From CAUZIR01 sp034421295 (lineage in GTDB: Bacteria > Chloroflexota > Dehalococcoidia > Lucifugimonadales > UBA2962), in NCBI GenBank assembly GCA_034421295.1, contig DAOUKM010000012.1, forward strand, positions 151,265 through 215,264: 64,000 nt of DNA. The letters run 5' to 3'. The notes under the pieces were generated by a model. It saw only the letters and a list, made by a program, of their open reading frames with translations. It searched no databases and was not told where the DNA came from. The position numbers and the translations under genes were made by a program. Positions 61,801 through 64,000 of this stretch are shown here, piece after piece. Positions within the stretch are counted from its first letter, which is position 1; every line of letters begins with the position of its first letter.

Positions 61801-63999
61801 TCACGGCTGCCCACCCGCCTTCTCCTTGAGCTCGTACAGCTTTGCGATCGCCTCAAGGGGCGTCATCGTCGATGGATCGATCGATAGCAGTTCTTCGACG
61901 ACCGCTGATGGCGGCCCCATGAAGCTGAGCTGCTGGGGAGGCCCGGTCTGAGGCGGGGGCCCGTTGCGCGACTCGGAGCCCTCCAGCTCCGAAAGGACGT
62001 CCCAGGCGCGATTGATCACCCCGGAGGGCAGGCCCGCGAGCCTGGCGACATGCACCCCGTAGCTGCGATCGGCGCCGCCGGGCACGATACGGTGCAAGAA
62101 CACGACCTCTCCCCCATCCTCGGCGACCGAGACGTTGTAGTTGCGCACCCTTGGCAGCGTATCGGCCAGGCGCGTCAGCTCGTGGTAGTGGGTGGCAAAC
62201 AGGGTCCGGCAGCCGAGCGAGGGGTGGTTGTGGATATATTCGGCCGTCGCCCTGGCTATGGCCAGACCGTCATAGGTGGAGGTTCCCCTGCCGATCTCGT
62301 CGAGCACGATAAGCGACCGGGGACCGGCATGGTTGAGTATGGCCGCCGTCTCAACCATCTCGACCATGAACGTCGACTGGCCGACGGTCAGGTCGTCCTG
62401 TAGCCCCACCCTGGTGAAAATGCGGTCCACCGTGCCGACCGAGGCGTTCCTGGCCGGAACGAAGCTCCCTATCTGGGCCATCAGGACTATGATCGCCACC
62501 TGTCGGATGAACGTCGACTTGCCCGCCATGTTGGGCCCGGTGAGTATCACCAGCTGCTCGTCCCCCGTCGAAAGGCGGGCATCGTTGGCCACGAATCGCC
62601 CGGGGGTGACCATCTTCTCCACCACCGGATGCCTTCCCTGCTCTATCTCCAGACTGGCACCCTCGTGGAGCTCCGGCCTTACGTATCCGTTGCTCGCCGC
62701 CACCTCGCCCAGCGAGCGGAGCGCGTCTACCCGGGCCAGCGCACGCCCGGTCTCAAGTACACCGTCGGCCGACCGGGCGATCTCCGCGCAGACATTGCGA
62801 AACAGCGACACCTCCACCTCGGCGATTCGGTCCTGGGCCGACAGGACCCGGGACTCGTACTCCTTCATCTCGGGCGTAACGTAGCGCTCGGCATTGACCA
62901 GCGTCTGCCTGCGCACATAGTCATCAGGGACACGGTCCGCATTGGCCTTGCTGACCTCTATGTAGTAGCCGAACACCTTGTTGTACCCGACCTTCAGGGT
63001 CCTTATCCCCGTGCGATCCCGCTCCCTGACCTCAAGGCCGGATATGTAGTCCCGTGCGGTCTTCGCCCCGTCCCTGATGCCATCGAGTTCGGCCGAGTAG
63101 CCACGCCTGATGACCCTGCCCTCTCCCACGGGAGCGGATGCATCATCGGCTATGGCCGCCCCCACCAGGCCCACGACCTCCTCGTGCACGCCTATCAGCG
63201 AGCCCAGCGCTGCCACCTGGCCCGTTTCCTCCGGCCCCGCCAGCAGCTCGCGCACCCGCGGCGCCAGATGGAGGCTGTCCCTGAGGGCCAGCAAATCCCG
63301 GGGCGCTGCCGAGCCTCCGCGCACCCTGTTCATGAGCCTCTCGATATCCGAGATGCCCGACAGCAGCTCGGCAACTCTCAGGCGCCTGAAGGCGCTGGAG
63401 TGGAACCACTCCACGACCTCCTGGCGCGCCCGGAGGCGATCGAGATCAACAAGAGGCCTTCCTATCCAGCGCCGGAGCAGGCGGGCGCCCATGGCGGTCC
63501 TGGTGTCGTCGAGTACCGCGGCAAGGGAAGCATCGCTCCTGCCCCATCTCCCACCCTCGAACAGCTCCAGATTGCGCATCGTCTGAAGGTCGAGAACCAT
63601 GTAGGACCTGACCGAGTAGGTGGTCAGGCGGTCAAGCCGTTCCAGGCCGGCGCGATGGCTTCGGGCCAGGTAGTCGGCGATGGCGCCGGCCGCCCTCGTC
63701 GCCAGCGGGAGTCCCTCGCAACCGAACGCCTCAAGGGACAGGACGCCGAAGTGTCGCTTGAGCCTTTCGGTCGCCGTCTCCAGCCCAAAGGCTCCCGGCG
63801 GCAGCTCGACGGTAGGCCGCCCGTCGATTCCAAGGTCAGCGCCCTCCGGAACCAGCACCTCGGCCGGGTCCAGCCTGGCCAGTTCGTCCGACAGGCCATC
63901 CGCCGCCACCTGACCCGTCGCGAACTCGCTGGTTGTGATGTCGGCGTATGCGAGGCCCACCTGGCCCTCGCAGGGGAAGACGGCGGCAAGGTAGCTGTT
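61801..63999 (-). CDS. mutS: DNA mismatch repair protein MutS, N-terminus cut by window edge
   Basis: The visible 732 residues run from inside domain I (NSYLAAVFPCEGQVGLAYADITTSEF) to the stop. The ATPase domain has Walker A GPNMAGKST, DEIGRGTSTYDGLAIA and a THYHEL segment. The N-terminal mismatch-contact residues lie outside the window. The frame crosses the window end, and a GTG at 63960 is not its true start. The region just downstream, near 61.7 kb, is short and unremarkable. Confidence 0.95.
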   Translation of the reverse strand, partial: NSYLAAVFPCEGQVGLAYADITTSEFATGQVAADGLSDELARLDPAEVLVPEGADLGIDGRPTVELPPGAFGLETATERLKRHFGVLSLEAFGCEGLPLATRAAGAIADYLARSHRAGLERLDRLTTYSVRSYMVLDLQTMRNLELFEGGRWGRSDASLAAVLDDTRTAMGARLLRRWIGRPLVDLDRLRARQEVVEWFHSSAFRRLRVAELLSGISDIERLMNRVRGGSAAPRDLLALRDSLHLAPRVRELLAGPEETGQVAALGSLIGVHEEVVGLVGAAIADDASAPVGEGRVIRRGYSAELDGIRDGAKTARDYISGLEVRERDRTGIRTLKVGYNKVFGYYIEVSKANADRVPDDYVRRQTLVNAERYVTPEMKEYESRVLSAQDRIAEVEVSLFRNVCAEIARSADGVLETGRALARVDALRSLGEVAASNGYVRPELHEGASLEIEQGRHPVVEKMVTPGRFVANDARLSTGDEQLVILTGPNMAGKSTFIRQVAIIVLMAQIGSFVPARNASVGTVDRIFTRVGLQDDLTVGQSTFMVEMVETAAILNHAGPRSLIVLDEIGRGTSTYDGLAIARATAEYIHNHPSLGCRTLFATHYHELTRLADTLPRVRNYNVSVAEDGGEVVFLHRIVPGGADRSYGVHVARLAGLPSGVINRAWDVLSELEGSESRNGPPPQTGPPQQLSFMGPPSAVVEELLSIDPSTMTPLEAIAKLYELKEKAGGQP

Positions 64000-64000
64000 T

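Noticed and set aside
1..64000. CRISPR arrays, insertion sequences, prophage or integrase genes
   Set aside because: No repeat-spacer pattern, transposase motif or phage gene was found on either strand.

Overview
The window is GC-rich bacterial chromosome of about 64 kb, densely coded on both strands, with many GTG/TTG starts and many ATGA/GTGA stop-start overlaps. It contains no phage genes, insertion sequence or CRISPR array. Core genes (lepA, rsmA, ispE, lexA, prfA, prmC, hisS, rel, rpsT, mutS, tatABC, lipA, SRP RNA) show a main chromosome. The gene mix suggests a Chloroflexota bacterium, possibly Dehalococcoidia/SAR202-like: a lipoprotein with long VEVE/EKVV repeats, F420-type (LLM) oxidoreductases, tandem SDR genes, a mycothiol-type alcohol dehydrogenase, GuaB3 and a Glu-cyclase-type gene pair. 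This placement is an inference; no rRNA is present to confirm it.

Layout. 1-6.2 kb: the end of an M16 peptidase, an xdhC/mocA-like molybdenum-enzyme maturation pair, a two-subunit CoA-transferase, an M24 peptidase and two overlapping tiny proteins, one desulforedoxin-like. 6.4-9.6 kb: tRNA-Leu(UAG), a radical SAM protein and a DUF1801 protein. 9.8-15 kb: a metal-homeostasis region with an importer permease and ATPase, a wrecked solute-binding-protein gene, two operator-like palindromes, a Fur-family regulator, an SthA-like flavoprotein and a 70-residue His/Cys/acid-rich protein. 15.6-18.1 kb: a mycothiol-type dehydrogenase, a PH-domain membrane protein and OsmC. 18.2-26.6 kb: lepA, SRP RNA, rsmA-ispE-membrane protein, a DinG-type helicase and an OGG-type glycosylase. 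26.5-32 kb: a one-direction redox cluster (three SDRs, one MDR, two LLM enzymes).

32-44 kb: lexA, tatA, a spermidine/putrescine-type ABC importer (fused permease, Tat-type lipoprotein binding protein, ATPase) with an embedded seven-repeat RCC1 lipoprotein, a second tatA, lipA, an RNA methyltransferase and maf-tatB-tatC. 44-50.7 kb: a vWA lipoprotein, recQ coupled to a radical SAM gene, a rhamnose-mutarotase-like gene and queG. 51-64 kb: guaB3, PhzF, hisS-prfA-prmC, rel, rpsT, a hydrolase, a split D-glutamate-cyclase-type pair and a partial mutS.

The most interesting signals are: a shared 12-base SOS-box-like motif (GAAC-N4-GTGC), twice in the lexA promoter and once abutting the recQ -10 box; a repeated arrangement in which a -10 box lies 6-12 bases before the start codon, suggesting leaderless mRNAs; the His/Cys-rich protein next to the Fur/metal-importer region; and the broken binding-protein gene beside an intact permease and ATPase.
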